Positions 6,820 to 13,501 of a stretch of DNA of 13,501 nt are shown piece after piece. Source of the stretch: Pseudomonadota bacterium. GTDB taxonomy: Bacteria; Pseudomonadota; Gammaproteobacteria; Steroidobacterales; Steroidobacteraceae. A model generated the notes under the pieces. That model did no database searches and was not told the DNA's origin. It worked only from the letters and a program-made list of their open reading frames with translations. A program made the translations under genes and the position numbers. Position 1 is the stretch's first letter. The number at the start of each line of letters is the position of its first letter. Location: assembly GCA_021815905.1 (NCBI GenBank), contig JAKAZP010000021.1, positions 1 through 13,501 on the forward strand. The letters run 5' to 3'.

Positions 6820-7263
6820 TCAATGGATCTCGATCTGACGGGGACGCGCGGCCTCGCGTCGCTCGAGCCTGATCTGCACGATGCCGTCGCGATAGCTCGC
6901 GCCCACCCGCTCCGGGTCGATGTCCTCGGGCAGAGAGAGCACGCGGCGGAACTCGCCGCTGAAGCGCTCCTGGCGGTAATAGGTCGCGTGCTGCTCGACC
7001 TCGAGGTCGCGCCGGCCGGACACCGTGAGCAGGTTCTGCTGGACGGAGATGTCGAGGGTCTTCGGGTCGATACCCGGCGCGAACAGAAACACATCCACGC
7101 GCTCGGGGGTGTGGCCGATGTTCACGGCCGGGAAGCTGCCGCGGGGGAGCGACCGGATCGCGCCCGGAGAGGTCCAGCTTCCGAAGAGCTCGTCCACCTC
7201 CTGCTGCAAGCGCCAGAGCTCGTCGAACAGCGAGCCCGGCTGAGTCGAGGGATTACCGAACAT
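6820..7263 (-). CDS. Small heat-shock protein, Hsp20 family (first gene of pair)
   Basis: Hsp20 holdase of 147 residues. The N-terminal helix LFDELWRLQQEVDELFGSW (12-30) is typical of bacterial class-A types. The alpha-crystallin domain runs about 44-136: FPAVNIGHTPERVDVFLFAPGI, RQERFSGEFRRVLSLPEDID and ASYRDGIVQI. The C-terminal I-x-I anchor is IEI (144-146), with His as the last residue. Start fixed by AGGAGGT (complement of 7270-7276) 6 nt upstream of the ATG. It differs clearly from its neighbour outside the core domain, so the pair are old paralogues, perhaps forming mixed oligomers like IbpA/IbpB (inference). Transcription likely starts from the sigma32-like promoter at 7309-7336. Confidence 0.95.
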   Translation of the reverse strand: MFGNPSTQPGSLFDELWRLQQEVDELFGSWTSPGAIRSLPRGSFPAVNIGHTPERVDVFLFAPGIDPKTLDISVQQNLLTVSGRRDLEVEQHATYYRQERFSGEFRRVLSLPEDIDPERVGASYRDGIVQIRLERREAARPRQIEIH

Positions 7264-7308
7264 GTCAGCACCTCCTGTCGAATCGTTGAGCCGCTCGGGC
7301 GGCCAATG

Positions 7309-7336
7309 TGTGCGGGTGCGCGGCGCGGATTTCAAG
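7309..7336 (-). promoter_or_regulatory. Sigma32-type heat-shock promoter for the Hsp20 operon
   Basis: On the minus strand, CTTGAAA (complement of 7330-7336) matches the sigma32 -35 consensus fully. After a 13-nt spacer comes CCCGCACA (complement of 7309-7316), close to the CCCCATNT -10 box. The predicted start near 7302 gives a leader of about 40 nt before the Hsp20 ATG at 7263. Position, spacing and gene content agree. Confidence 0.7.
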
Positions 7337-7361
7337 ACCCGGGTCCCCCGTCCCGGGGACC
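7336..7361. repeat. Palindrome and hairpin abutting the heat-shock promoter
   Basis: GACCCGGGTC (7336-7345) is a perfect 10-bp palindrome that begins at the last base of the -35 element. Overlapping it, GGTCCCC (7342-7348) pairs with GGGGACC (7355-7361) across a 6-nt loop. No T-run follows on either strand. It could be an operator upstream of the sigma32 promoter or for the divergent gene. Its core resembles the palindrome at 656-672. Confidence 0.4.
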
Positions 7362-7406
7362 TCGTCAGCGCGGGGCCGTGGGCTGCGTTTATCGAGAAGC
7401 AGGTGC

Positions 7407-7436
7407 TTGAACAGGGGCGGCTACGTTCGGTCTAAT
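7407..7436 (+). promoter_or_regulatory. Sigma70-type promoter for the secreted protein gene
   Basis: TTGAAC (7407-7412) and TCTAAT (7431-7436, five of six consensus bases) with an 18-nt spacer, giving a start near 7443 and a leader of about 27 nt before the ATG at 7470. Confidence 0.5.
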
Positions 7437-7469
7437 GTCTCGAGCGCCCACCGTGCGCGAGGAGGAGCG

Positions 7470-8345
7470 ATGAGGCTGGCACGATCCAGGCAGGCTGTCG
7501 CGGGGCTGATCGCCCTGGCGGCCCTGCTCATGCTCGCATTGGCGCCCGGGGTGAGCCGCGCCGACCCGCCGCACGGCGATCACGGCGATCGCGGCGACCG
7601 CGGGCACGACTTTCACGGCGGCGGTCGGCGGGACTTTCACGGCGGCGGCGACCGCGGCTTTCGGGGCCATTTCGAAGGTGATCGGCCGCCCATGCGCACG
7701 CGAGGTGGTGTGCGCTTCGGCGCCGATCCACGCTTCGGCGGTCCTCGATTCGATCGGCCCCGCTTTGCCGGGCCCCCCCACTGGGTCGGCCGGGATCCGC
7801 ATTGGGACGGGGACGGCGGCCCGCGTCCCTGGGTGAGGCCCTGGGGGCCTCACTGGGAGCCGCATTACTGGGTCGGCGGCTATTGGGGCGGCCTATTCTG
7901 GCCGCGCGTGGAATTCGACTGGGACTTCCCCTGGTTCCTCGGGGCGCTGCCGCTCGGCTACCAGACTCTGTGGTGGGGCGGCGTTCCCTACTACTACTTG
8001 CGTGGCGTGTACTACGTCTGGAGTCCCGATTATGACGAGTACGTGGTGACCGATCCGCCGCCGCTGGGGGACCAGGGCGAGCCGGCGCAGGCTGCGCCGG
8101 CGCCGTCGGAGTCCCCCCCCGGGAGCGACCGCGGCGCGCTGAGCCTGTTTGTCTACCCCAAGAACGGGCAGAGCCAGCAGCAGACGCAGAGCGATCGCTA
8201 CGCCTGCCACGAGTGGGCGGTCGGTCAGACCGGGTTCGATCCGACCAATCCGAACCGCAGCACCGACGCGGCCACGGCAACGCCATCGAACTACAAGCGC
8301 GCCGTCACCGCATGCCTGGAAGCGCGCGGCTACAGCGTAAGATAG
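7470..8345 (+). CDS. Secreted Gly/Trp/Tyr-rich protein with two-Cys C-terminal module (function unknown)
   Basis: A 291-residue exported protein. A clear Sec signal peptide (1-31: RSR start, hydrophobic core LIALAALLMLALAPGV, cleavage after SRA) precedes a low-complexity His/Asp/Arg/Gly stretch (32-70) containing two DFHGGG units encoded by an exact 17-bp direct repeat (7608-7624 and 7632-7648). Residues about 75-215 are rich in Trp, Tyr, Pro and Gly, ending in PYYYLRGVYYVWSPDYDEYV, a pattern of periplasmic/outer-membrane proteins annotated DUF6515-like in proteobacteria. After a Pro/Ala linker, the C-terminal module (about 226-291) reads LFVYPKNGQSQQQ, YACHEWAVGQTGFDPTNP, then YKRAVTACLEARGYSV. 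Its C246 and C282 are the only cysteines and may form a disulfide. GGAGGAG at 7461-7467 fixes the start. The HAD gene follows after 7 nt. Role unknown; an envelope-associated or stress-related role is inference. Confidence 0.85.
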   Translation: MRLARSRQAVAGLIALAALLMLALAPGVSRADPPHGDHGDRGDRGHDFHGGGRRDFHGGGDRGFRGHFEGDRPPMRTRGGVRFGADPRFGGPRFDRPRFAGPPHWVGRDPHWDGDGGPRPWVRPWGPHWEPHYWVGGYWGGLFWPRVEFDWDFPWFLGALPLGYQTLWWGGVPYYYLRGVYYVWSPDYDEYVVTDPPPLGDQGEPAQAAPAPSESPPGSDRGALSLFVYPKNGQSQQQTQSDRYACHEWAVGQTGFDPTNPNRSTDAATATPSNYKRAVTACLEARGYSVR

Positions 8346-8352
8346 CCGGAGG

Positions 8353-9012
8353 ATGCCGCCGCCCGCACCGCTCGTATTCCTGTTCGACGTCGACAACACG
8401 CTGCTCGACAACGATGCGGTGCAGGATGATCTGAGCGCGCATCTCGAGCGGGAATTGGGCCGCAGCCGTCGCGACCGCTACTGGACGATCTTCGAGGCGC
8501 TGCGGGCCGAGCTCGGTTACGCGGACTACCTCGGCGCGCTGCAGCGCTACCGGCTCGAGAACCTCGACGAGCCGCAGCTGCTCACGATTTCCTCGTTCCT
8601 GGTCGACTATCCCTTCGCGACGCGACTGTATCCCGATGCCCTCGAGGCGCTGGCGCATTGCCGGCGGTTCGGACCGACGGTGATCCTCTCCGATGGCGAT
8701 GTCGTGTTCCAGCCGCGCAAGGTGCGCCGCTCGGGCCTGTGGGATGCGGTGGAGGGCCGGGTGCTCATCTATCTTCACAAGGAGCGGATGCTCGATGCCG
8801 TGGCGCGCCGTTACCCGGCAACGCGCTACGTCATGGTCGATGACAAGCTGCGCATCCTGACCGCGATGAAGAACGCCTGGGGGGAAGCGCTCACCACGGT
8901 GTTCCCGCGCCAGGGGCATTATGCGCTCGATCCGAGGGAGCTCGCCGCCTGGCCGCCGCCCGATCTCACCCTGGAGCGCATCGCCGACCTGCTCGACTGG
9001 ACGCCGGGTTAG
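8353..9012 (+). CDS. HAD-superfamily hydrolase
   Basis: Probable cytosolic phosphatase of the haloacid dehalogenase superfamily, 219 residues. Motif I is FDVDNT with nucleophile D12 and acid/base D14; a helical cap follows (about 18-88); motif II is ILSDGD with S113; K143 in HKERML fits motif III; motif IV is MVDDK (D163, D164). The full catalytic set is therefore present; the substrate is unknown. The start must be the ATG at 8353, because an in-frame TAA lies at 8338-8340 and a later start would remove motif I's strand. GGAGG (8348-8352) touches the ATG with no spacer, which is unusual; translation may depend on ribosomes finishing the upstream gene, whose TAG lies 7 nt before. Probably co-transcribed with the secreted protein gene. 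Confidence 0.88.
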   Translation: MPPPAPLVFLFDVDNTLLDNDAVQDDLSAHLERELGRSRRDRYWTIFEALRAELGYADYLGALQRYRLENLDEPQLLTISSFLVDYPFATRLYPDALEALAHCRRFGPTVILSDGDVVFQPRKVRRSGLWDAVEGRVLIYLHKERMLDAVARRYPATRYVMVDDKLRILTAMKNAWGEALTTVFPRQGHYALDPRELAAWPPPDLTLERIADLLDWTPG

Positions 9013-9152
9013 TCGGTCCGGGTATTCGCTCCGGCTCGAGCGTCGCCGCGGGCCGTCCGCCGCCGCGCCCCGAGCTGGCCGGCCCCGCGCCCGCGGCGCT
9101 ATTCTCCCCGGACACGGCGCGACGCATCGCGCGGGACGTGAAGGAGCTGGCC

Positions 9153-9554
9153 ATGGCGCAGAAGACGATTCCGGACTCGCATCTCGACCTCTTCAAGAAG
9201 AAGGCCTTCGCGAGCCTCGCGACGCTGATGCCCGGCGGCCAGCCGCAGGTCACGCCGGTCTGGGTCGACTACGACGGCCGCTTCGTGGTCGTCAACACGG
9301 CGGAGGGGCGGCAGAAGGACAGGAATCTGCAGCGCGACGGCCGTGTCGCCCTGTCCATCCTCGATCCCGAGAACCCCTATCGCTACCTCGAAGTGCGCGG
9401 GCGAGTCGCCGAGCGCACCGCCGACGGCGCCGATCAGCACATCGATGCCATGGCGCGCAAGTACCTCGGCAAGGACACGTACCCGTTCCGGCAGCCGGGG
9501 GAGGTCCGGGTGCTCTACCGCATCGAGCCGCAGCACTGCAGCACCGGCGGCTGA
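9153..9554 (+). CDS. PPOX-fold flavin/F420-binding protein, Rv1155-like (TIGR03618 type)
   Basis: A 133-residue split-barrel protein of the pyridoxamine-phosphate-oxidase-like fold. Seen: LFKKKAFASLATLMPGGQPQ (13-32), VTPVWVDYDG, VNTAEGRQKDRNLQRDGRV (47-65), where the lysine and arginines bind cofactor phosphate, YRYLEVRGRV, and the closing YPFRQPGEVRVLYRIEP. The family binds FMN or F420 and many members have no proven substrate; true pyridoxine 5'-phosphate oxidase is unlikely from the short length. Start chosen at the ATG with AAGGAG (9141-9146) 6 nt upstream; an in-frame GTG at 9138 lies before this ribosome site and is less likely. It stands alone: 140 nt separates it from the HAD gene and 138 nt from the glycosyltransferase. 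The 140-nt gap before it holds no promoter I can defend. Confidence 0.9.
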   Translation: MAQKTIPDSHLDLFKKKAFASLATLMPGGQPQVTPVWVDYDGRFVVVNTAEGRQKDRNLQRDGRVALSILDPENPYRYLEVRGRVAERTADGADQHIDAMARKYLGKDTYPFRQPGEVRVLYRIEPQHCSTGG

Positions 9555-9633
9555 GCGTCCCGCGTCCTGACCGGGCGTCGAAGGGCGTTGCAACCAACAG
9601 CGCCGGCGCCGGCGCGGAATCGCCGGGGGCGCA

Positions 9634-9659
9634 CCGGCGCCGCGCCGCCGGGCTTCTTT
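9634..9659 (+). terminator. Weak Rho-independent terminator candidate
   Basis: CCGGCG (9634-9639) pairs with CGCCGG (9646-9651) across a 6-nt loop, followed by GCTTCTTT. The T-tract is interrupted. It lies 80 nt after the flavoprotein stop, in a gap that also holds a 16-bp palindrome of GCGCCGG units (9600-9615). It may end the flavoprotein transcript. Confidence 0.3.
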
Positions 9660-9692
9660 CGGTTTGCGGCGAGTTCGGTCAGAATTCCCGTC

Positions 9693-10739
9693 ATGCTGCC
9701 GGCCGAGACACCCACCGCTGAGCGCACCGGGGGCGTGATCGACCGGCAGGAAGCGTGCGCGAGCATCCTGATCTGCCGTCCGAACACCCGCCTCGGCAAC
9801 ACGCTGCTCATGACCCCGCTCGTGGAGGAGCTCGAGACCGCGCTCCCGGGGGCGCGCGTCGAGATCCTCACCGCCTGTCCCGCCGCGCACGAGATATTCC
9901 GGCAGTTCCCGAACGTGCGGCGCGTGCACCAGCTGCCGTTTCGCGGCGTGCGGCACCCCCTCAGGCACCTTCTGACCGTGCTGCGCGTTCGCCGCACCCG
10001 CTACGACGTCATCGTCGATCCCTGTCCACGCTCGTGGACTTCGCGCTTTCTCACGCGTCTGCTCGCCGCCCGCACCAAGGTCGGCTTCACGAGCGGCAGC
10101 AAGCGCGAGGGGATCGACATCGGCATTCCCTTCCAGGGCGCGCCGCCCCACATGGGCGCGTATCCGGTCTATCTGCTGCGCCGCGCGCTGCTCAGGCGCG
10201 AGGAGCGCGCCGTGGCCGAGGAGTTCCCCGCGCTCAACCTGCGCCTCACCGAATCCGAGCGGCGCTTCGGCCGCGAGGAGCTCGAGCGGCTGACGAGCCG
10301 TGGCGCGACCGGGCCGGTGGTCGCGGTGGCGACCCACGCCACGGGACCGAAGCGCTTCGAGGTGTCCTGGTGGCGGCGAATGATCGAGCGGCTCCGGGAG
10401 CTCGTGCCGGCGGCGCAGGTGATCGAGATCCGGCCCCCCTCGGGCGTCGCCGCGTTACCCGAGCTTCCGGCGTATTTCTCGCGCAGGGTGCGCCAGGTTG
10501 CCGCGGTCATCGAGGCGGCGAGTTGTTTCGTGTGCGCCGATTCCGGGCTGATGCACCTCGCAGCGGCGACCGACACCGTGACCGTGGGGCTCTTCAAGGT
10601 GACCGAGCCGCGGCTGTATGCGCCCCGCCGGGGAGCGAGCTGCGCCGTGACCGCGAGCGACAGCGCGCCGGAGCGGGTGGCCGAGCGCATCGCGGGTCTG
10701 CTCGGGGCGGTCAGCCCCGCAGATGCAGCGGCGCACTGA
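9693..10739 (+). CDS. Glycosyltransferase family 9 (heptosyltransferase-like)
   Basis: GT9 enzyme of 348 residues. The family transfers sugars, typically heptose, to lipopolysaccharide core on the cytosolic face of the inner membrane. Seen: N-terminal Rossmann half SILICRPNTRLGNTLLMTPL (24-43), where family members usually have R-x-x-LGD or LGN, then the nucleotide-sugar half with CADSGLMHLAAATD (281-294; D283, S284, H288) and TVGLFKVTEP. The last residues include the segment ASDSAPERVAERI. The start is uncertain: ATG 9693 has no clear Shine-Dalgarno; GTG 9735, after a run of G, would also keep the domain whole. No other LPS gene adjoins it, so acceptor and sugar are unknown. The 3' end overlaps the convergent GH3 gene by 29 bases. 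Confidence 0.88.
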   Translation: MLPAETPTAERTGGVIDRQEACASILICRPNTRLGNTLLMTPLVEELETALPGARVEILTACPAAHEIFRQFPNVRRVHQLPFRGVRHPLRHLLTVLRVRRTRYDVIVDPCPRSWTSRFLTRLLAARTKVGFTSGSKREGIDIGIPFQGAPPHMGAYPVYLLRRALLRREERAVAEEFPALNLRLTESERRFGREELERLTSRGATGPVVAVATHATGPKRFEVSWWRRMIERLRELVPAAQVIEIRPPSGVAALPELPAYFSRRVRQVAAVIEAASCFVCADSGLMHLAAATDTVTVGLFKVTEPRLYAPRRGASCAVTASDSAPERVAERIAGLLGAVSPADAAAH

Positions 10740-12882
10740 GCAGCACCGCGCGCTCGGCGCGCGGCCCGATGAGCACCTCGATCTCTCCTGGCTCGAGCAC
10801 CGGCTCGAGCCGTCGCCCGAGCGAGCGCAGCTCCGGGATGGCCAGCGTGAGGGCGACGGTGCCTCGCTCTCCCGGGCGCAGGGCGATCCTGGCGACGCCA
10901 CGCAGCTCGAGCAGGGGCGGGGACACCGTCGCCCGTTTCCGGCGCGTGAACAGAAACAGCGTCTCCTCGCCTTCGCGCGCGCCCACGTTCCGTACGTCCA
11001 CGCACACCCGCACGGTGCCGGTGACGTCCGTCGTGTCGGGCACCACACGCAGGTCGGAGAGCACGAACCGGCCGTAGGAGAGGCCATGACCGAACGCGAA
11101 CAGCGGCTCATTGGCCTCGTCGAGGTAGCGACTGCTGTAAGGGTTTGCGGGGTCCGCCGGCCGACCGGAAGGCCGCTCGGCAAAATGCACGGGGATCTGC
11201 CCGATGGCCCGCGGCCAGCTGACCGGGGTCCTGCCGCTCGGGGAGCGCCTGCCTGTCAGGATGTCGGCGATCGCGTGTCCGGCTTCGCTTCCGGGGAACC
11301 AGGCTGCGAGCGTGGCGTCCGCCCGCTCGGCGAGCCAGGGGACGATGAGCGGCCGGCCGGAAAAGAGCACCGCGATCGTCGGAATGCGCGCTTCGGCGGC
11401 GCGCGCGAGCACGGCCTGCGCGAGCTCGCGCTGCCGCCCGGGCAGCCCCGGATGCGCGCGCGAGGCGGCCTCGCCGCTCAGCGTCGCTCCCTCCCCGAGG
11501 CAGAGCAGCACCGCCTCGGCGCCCTCGCAAAGCTCGAGCGCCGCATCGACATCGTCCGGATCGGAGGCCGCGAGGCCAACACCCGCGGCGTGCCGGATCT
11601 CGGCGTGCGGCAGGGCCGCGCGCAGTCCCGCAAGCACACTCACCTGCGCGCCCGGCCCGGCGGCGGACCACCAGGGCCCGCGCATTTCCGCGGAAGCGTC
11701 CGCGAGGGGACCGAGCAGCGCGAGGCGAGCGAGATGCGGGGAGAGCGGCAGCGCGCCCTGGCTGTTGGTGAGCAGCACCAGCGAGCGCGCTGCGATGTCG
11801 CGCGCGAGGGCGTGGCGCGCCTCGATGTCGGCCGGGGATTCCGCCGATGCGCCGCGGCGGTAGGGGTCCTCGAACAGGCCGAGCCGCGCCTTGAGCGAAA
11901 GCACCCGGCGCACCGCGGCGTCGATGTCCTCGAGGCGCGCCGCGCCGCGCTCGAGCGCGAGGGGAAGACCGGACCGATAGGCGCCGGAGACCATGTCGAT
12001 GTCGATGCCGGCCGCGAGCGCGAGAGCCGCGGCCTCGGTGAGGTCGGCCGCCACCCCGTGTTGGATGAGCTCGGCGATGGCGTTGTAGTCGCTCACGATG
12101 AGTCCCTGGAAGCCGAGCCGCTCGCGCAGCAGTCCCCGGAGCATCCCCGCATGCGCCGTCATCGGCACTCCGGCGAGATCCGTGAAGGCCGGCATCACGG
12201 CCGCGACGCCGGCCGCGATGGCCGCCGCGAAGGGCGGCAGATGCACCTCGTGCAGCGTGCGCTCGGAGATGTCGACGGAGGCGTAGTCGCGGCCGCCGCT
12301 CACCGCCCCGTACCCGCAGAAATGCTTGGCGACCGCCGCGAGCGCCTCGGGGGCCGCGAGGTCCTCGCCCTGGAACCCGCGCACCTTCGCCTCGGCGAGC
12401 CGTGCTCCGACCCAGGGGGACTCGCCCGGGCCCTCGATCATCCGGCCCCAGCGCGGATCGCGTGAGACATCGAGCATCGGAGCGAAGGTCATTGCGATTC
12501 CGTCGGCGCTCGCCTCCCGGGCCGCCTCGCGGGCCGTTTGCGCCCAGGCCTGCGGATCGAACAGCGCCGCCTCGGCGAGCGGCGGCGGAAACAGCGTGCG
12601 GTGGCCGTGGATCACGTCCAGCGCAAAAAGCAGGGGTATGCCGAGGCGGGATTCCTCGACTGCGATGTGCTGCATTTCGCGCGTGGCGCCCGGCCCGATA
12701 AGATTGAGCAGACTGCCGATCGCGCCGGCCCGGATGTCATCGCTCGAGTGGCCGGGAATGACAGGTCCGGTCACGGTGTGGCTTGCGGCCATCATGGTGA
12801 GCTGGCCAAGCTTCTCGGTCAGGGTCATCCTGCCGAGCAGCCCGTCGATGCGGCTTGCGTCTTCGGGAGCGAGTGGTCTCAT
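10711..12882 (-). CDS. Glycoside hydrolase family 3 beta-glycosidase (BglX-like)
   Basis: Hydrolyses terminal beta-linked sugars, by homology most likely beta-glucosides. It has 723 residues. The N-terminal barrel (about 10-335) carries MTLTEKLGQLTM (19-30), ALDVIHGHRTLFPPPLA, FAPMLDVSRDPRWGRMIEGPGE (133-154), KHFCGYGA (186-193) and GLIVSDYNAI with nucleophile D265. The second domain (about 360-560) holds SGEAASR with E471 as candidate acid/base, and PGSEAGHAIADILTG. FAFGHGLSYGRF (596-607) leads into a C-terminal fibronectin-III-like domain (about 620-722). Start: ATG 12882 has GGAA 8 nt upstream; in-frame ATG 12903 has no ribosome site. Neither gives a signal peptide, unlike periplasmic BglX, so the enzyme should be cytosolic and act on imported oligosaccharides (inference). 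It diverges from the ABC transporter gene with only 42 nt between starts. Confidence 0.93.
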   Translation of the reverse strand: MRPLAPEDASRIDGLLGRMTLTEKLGQLTMMAASHTVTGPVIPGHSSDDIRAGAIGSLLNLIGPGATREMQHIAVEESRLGIPLLFALDVIHGHRTLFPPPLAEAALFDPQAWAQTAREAAREASADGIAMTFAPMLDVSRDPRWGRMIEGPGESPWVGARLAEAKVRGFQGEDLAAPEALAAVAKHFCGYGAVSGGRDYASVDISERTLHEVHLPPFAAAIAAGVAAVMPAFTDLAGVPMTAHAGMLRGLLRERLGFQGLIVSDYNAIAELIQHGVAADLTEAAALALAAGIDIDMVSGAYRSGLPLALERGAARLEDIDAAVRRVLSLKARLGLFEDPYRRGASAESPADIEARHALARDIAARSLVLLTNSQGALPLSPHLARLALLGPLADASAEMRGPWWSAAGPGAQVSVLAGLRAALPHAEIRHAAGVGLAASDPDDVDAALELCEGAEAVLLCLGEGATLSGEAASRAHPGLPGRQRELAQAVLARAAEARIPTIAVLFSGRPLIVPWLAERADATLAAWFPGSEAGHAIADILTGRRSPSGRTPVSWPRAIGQIPVHFAERPSGRPADPANPYSSRYLDEANEPLFAFGHGLSYGRFVLSDLRVVPDTTDVTGTVRVCVDVRNVGAREGEETLFLFTRRKRATVSPPLLELRGVARIALRPGERGTVALTLAIPELRSLGRRLEPVLEPGEIEVLIGPRAERAVLLSAPLHLRG

Positions 12883-12924
12883 GAGGTGTTCCGGCTCGGG
12901 CATGGGGGCAGGTGGCAAAGCACG

Positions 12925-13501
12925 ATGATAGATCGCCAGGACGACAGCAACATCATTCCTCCGGAAACCGAAGCGGCGCACGCCGGGCTCGTGCCGCAGC
13001 TCGGCATGATCGTGCGCGCGCTGCTCGTCTCGCCTGTGAGCCGCGCGCTGATCCTCCTGATCGTGTCGGTCTTCTTCGTGATCGCCGCCACGGCCTACGG
13101 CCAGGTTCGCCTCAACGCCTGGAACCGACCCTTCTACGATGCGCTCTCCCGGCGCGACTTCCACGACTTCATGGTCCAGCTCGGCATGTTCTTCATCATC
13201 GCCGGGGGCCTGCTGGTGCTCAATGTCGCCCAGCGCTGGCTGGTCGAGATGCTCAACGTGAAGCTGCGCGAAGGGGTGGTCGGGGATCTCATCCGGGCCT
13301 GGATGTTGCCGCGGCGGGCGTTTCTGCTCGCCAACACCGATCCCATGGGGGTCAACCCCGACCAGCGCATCCACGACGATGCGCTCAAGTTCTGCCGTCT
13401 GTCGGCGGACCTCGGCACCGAGCTCCTGCAGGCTTCGGTGCTGCTCGTCACCTTCGTCGGCGTGCTTTGGGTGCTCTCGCGGGGCTTCTCGGTCACGATC
13501 G
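12925..13501 (+). CDS. YddA/SbmA-like ABC transporter, N-terminal membrane part, truncated by window edge
   Basis: The first 192 residues of an inner-membrane transporter of the ABC_membrane_2 / SbmA-BacA superfamily. The reading frame is open to the right edge. Seen: a cytosolic N-terminus, membrane segment about 41-58, NAWNRPFYDAL (64-74), segment about 86-104, NVAQRWLVEMLNVKLRE, and the family hallmark NPDQRIHDD (144-152), then a third segment about 168-184. NPDQRI favours the YddA type with a fused ATP-binding domain, expected beyond the edge; SbmA-type permease alone is the alternative. The substrate cannot be read; relatives move peptides, vitamin or lipid-like compounds. The ATG at 12925 has only a weak AGGTGG (12910-12915) upstream, and its promoter would have to overlap the GH3 start region. 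Confidence 0.88.
   Translation, partial: MIDRQDDSNIIPPETEAAHAGLVPQLGMIVRALLVSPVSRALILLIVSVFFVIAATAYGQVRLNAWNRPFYDALSRRDFHDFMVQLGMFFIIAGGLLVLNVAQRWLVEMLNVKLREGVVGDLIRAWMLPRRAFLLANTDPMGVNPDQRIHDDALKFCRLSADLGTELLQASVLLVTFVGVLWVLSRGFSVTI

Noticed and set aside
3414..7094. Open minus-strand frame of 1226 codons opposite the NAPRTase and ATPase genes and overlapping the Hsp20 genes in another frame
   Set aside because: No recognisable domain, biased composition, and it crosses several well-supported genes.
7581..7660. CRISPR-like or satellite short repeats
   Set aside because: The repeats are in frame within the Gly/His/Asp-rich segment of the secreted protein; no regular spacers.
10723..12465. 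Plus-strand open frame of 580 codons
   Set aside because: Antisense shadow of the GH3 gene; Arg/Glu/Gly-rich with no domain.

Overview
The window is very GC-rich DNA (about 70% by eye, with strong G/C bias at third codon positions) from a Gram-negative bacterium, most likely a proteobacterium. The evidence is a glycosyltransferase family 9 (LPS-type) enzyme, a YddA/SbmA-type ABC exporter, a sigma32-like heat-shock promoter in front of two Hsp20 genes, and secreted proteins of proteobacterial type. I cannot name the species.

Layout, left to right. (1) 1-529, minus: 5' end of an ATP-type 6-phosphofructokinase running off the left edge. (2) 530-692: a divergent regulatory gap with a 17-bp near-perfect palindrome and repeated CTGCGTA half-sites. 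(3) 693-897, plus: a decayed 'host attachment' family gene that has lost its middle and carries a one-base frameshift. (4) 946-2166, plus: an MFS transporter. (5) 2431-3792 and 3789-6401, plus: a nicotinate phosphoribosyltransferase joined by a GTGA stop/start overlap to a P2-like cation ATPase. (6) 7263-6389, minus: two tandem small heat-shock proteins (Hsp20) with strong Shine-Dalgarno sites and a sigma32-type promoter. (7) 7470-9012, plus: a secreted Trp/Tyr/Gly-rich protein with a two-cysteine C-terminal module, then a HAD-family hydrolase 7 nt downstream. (8) 9153-9554, plus: an Rv1155-like PPOX-fold flavoprotein. (9) 9693-10739, plus: a GT9 glycosyltransferase. (10) 12882-10711, minus: a GH3 beta-glycosidase without a signal peptide. 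(11) 12925-13501, plus: N-terminal part of a YddA/SbmA-like ABC transporter running off the right edge.

How the genes may work together. The left half (PFK, host-attachment remnant, MFS, NAPRTase, cation ATPase, two Hsp20) reads as a stress/energy-maintenance neighbourhood: glycolytic ATP, NAD salvage, cation pumping and protein holding. This is inference from gene content; I found no common binding site that proves co-regulation. The right half (secreted protein, HAD, flavoprotein, GT9, GH3, exporter) looks like ordinary envelope and housekeeping accessory genes in several short transcription units.

There is no rRNA, tRNA, CRISPR array, insertion sequence or phage gene that I can recognise. 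No gene-free stretch exceeds about 265 bases; the longest, 2167-2430, holds only a possible promoter and a short direct repeat. I see no clear new multi-gene system. The most unusual items are the PFK with Asn in place of the Mg-ATP Asp, the P-type ATPase with atypical membrane ion-site residues, the host-attachment pseudogene, and the palindromes in the two divergent regulatory gaps.
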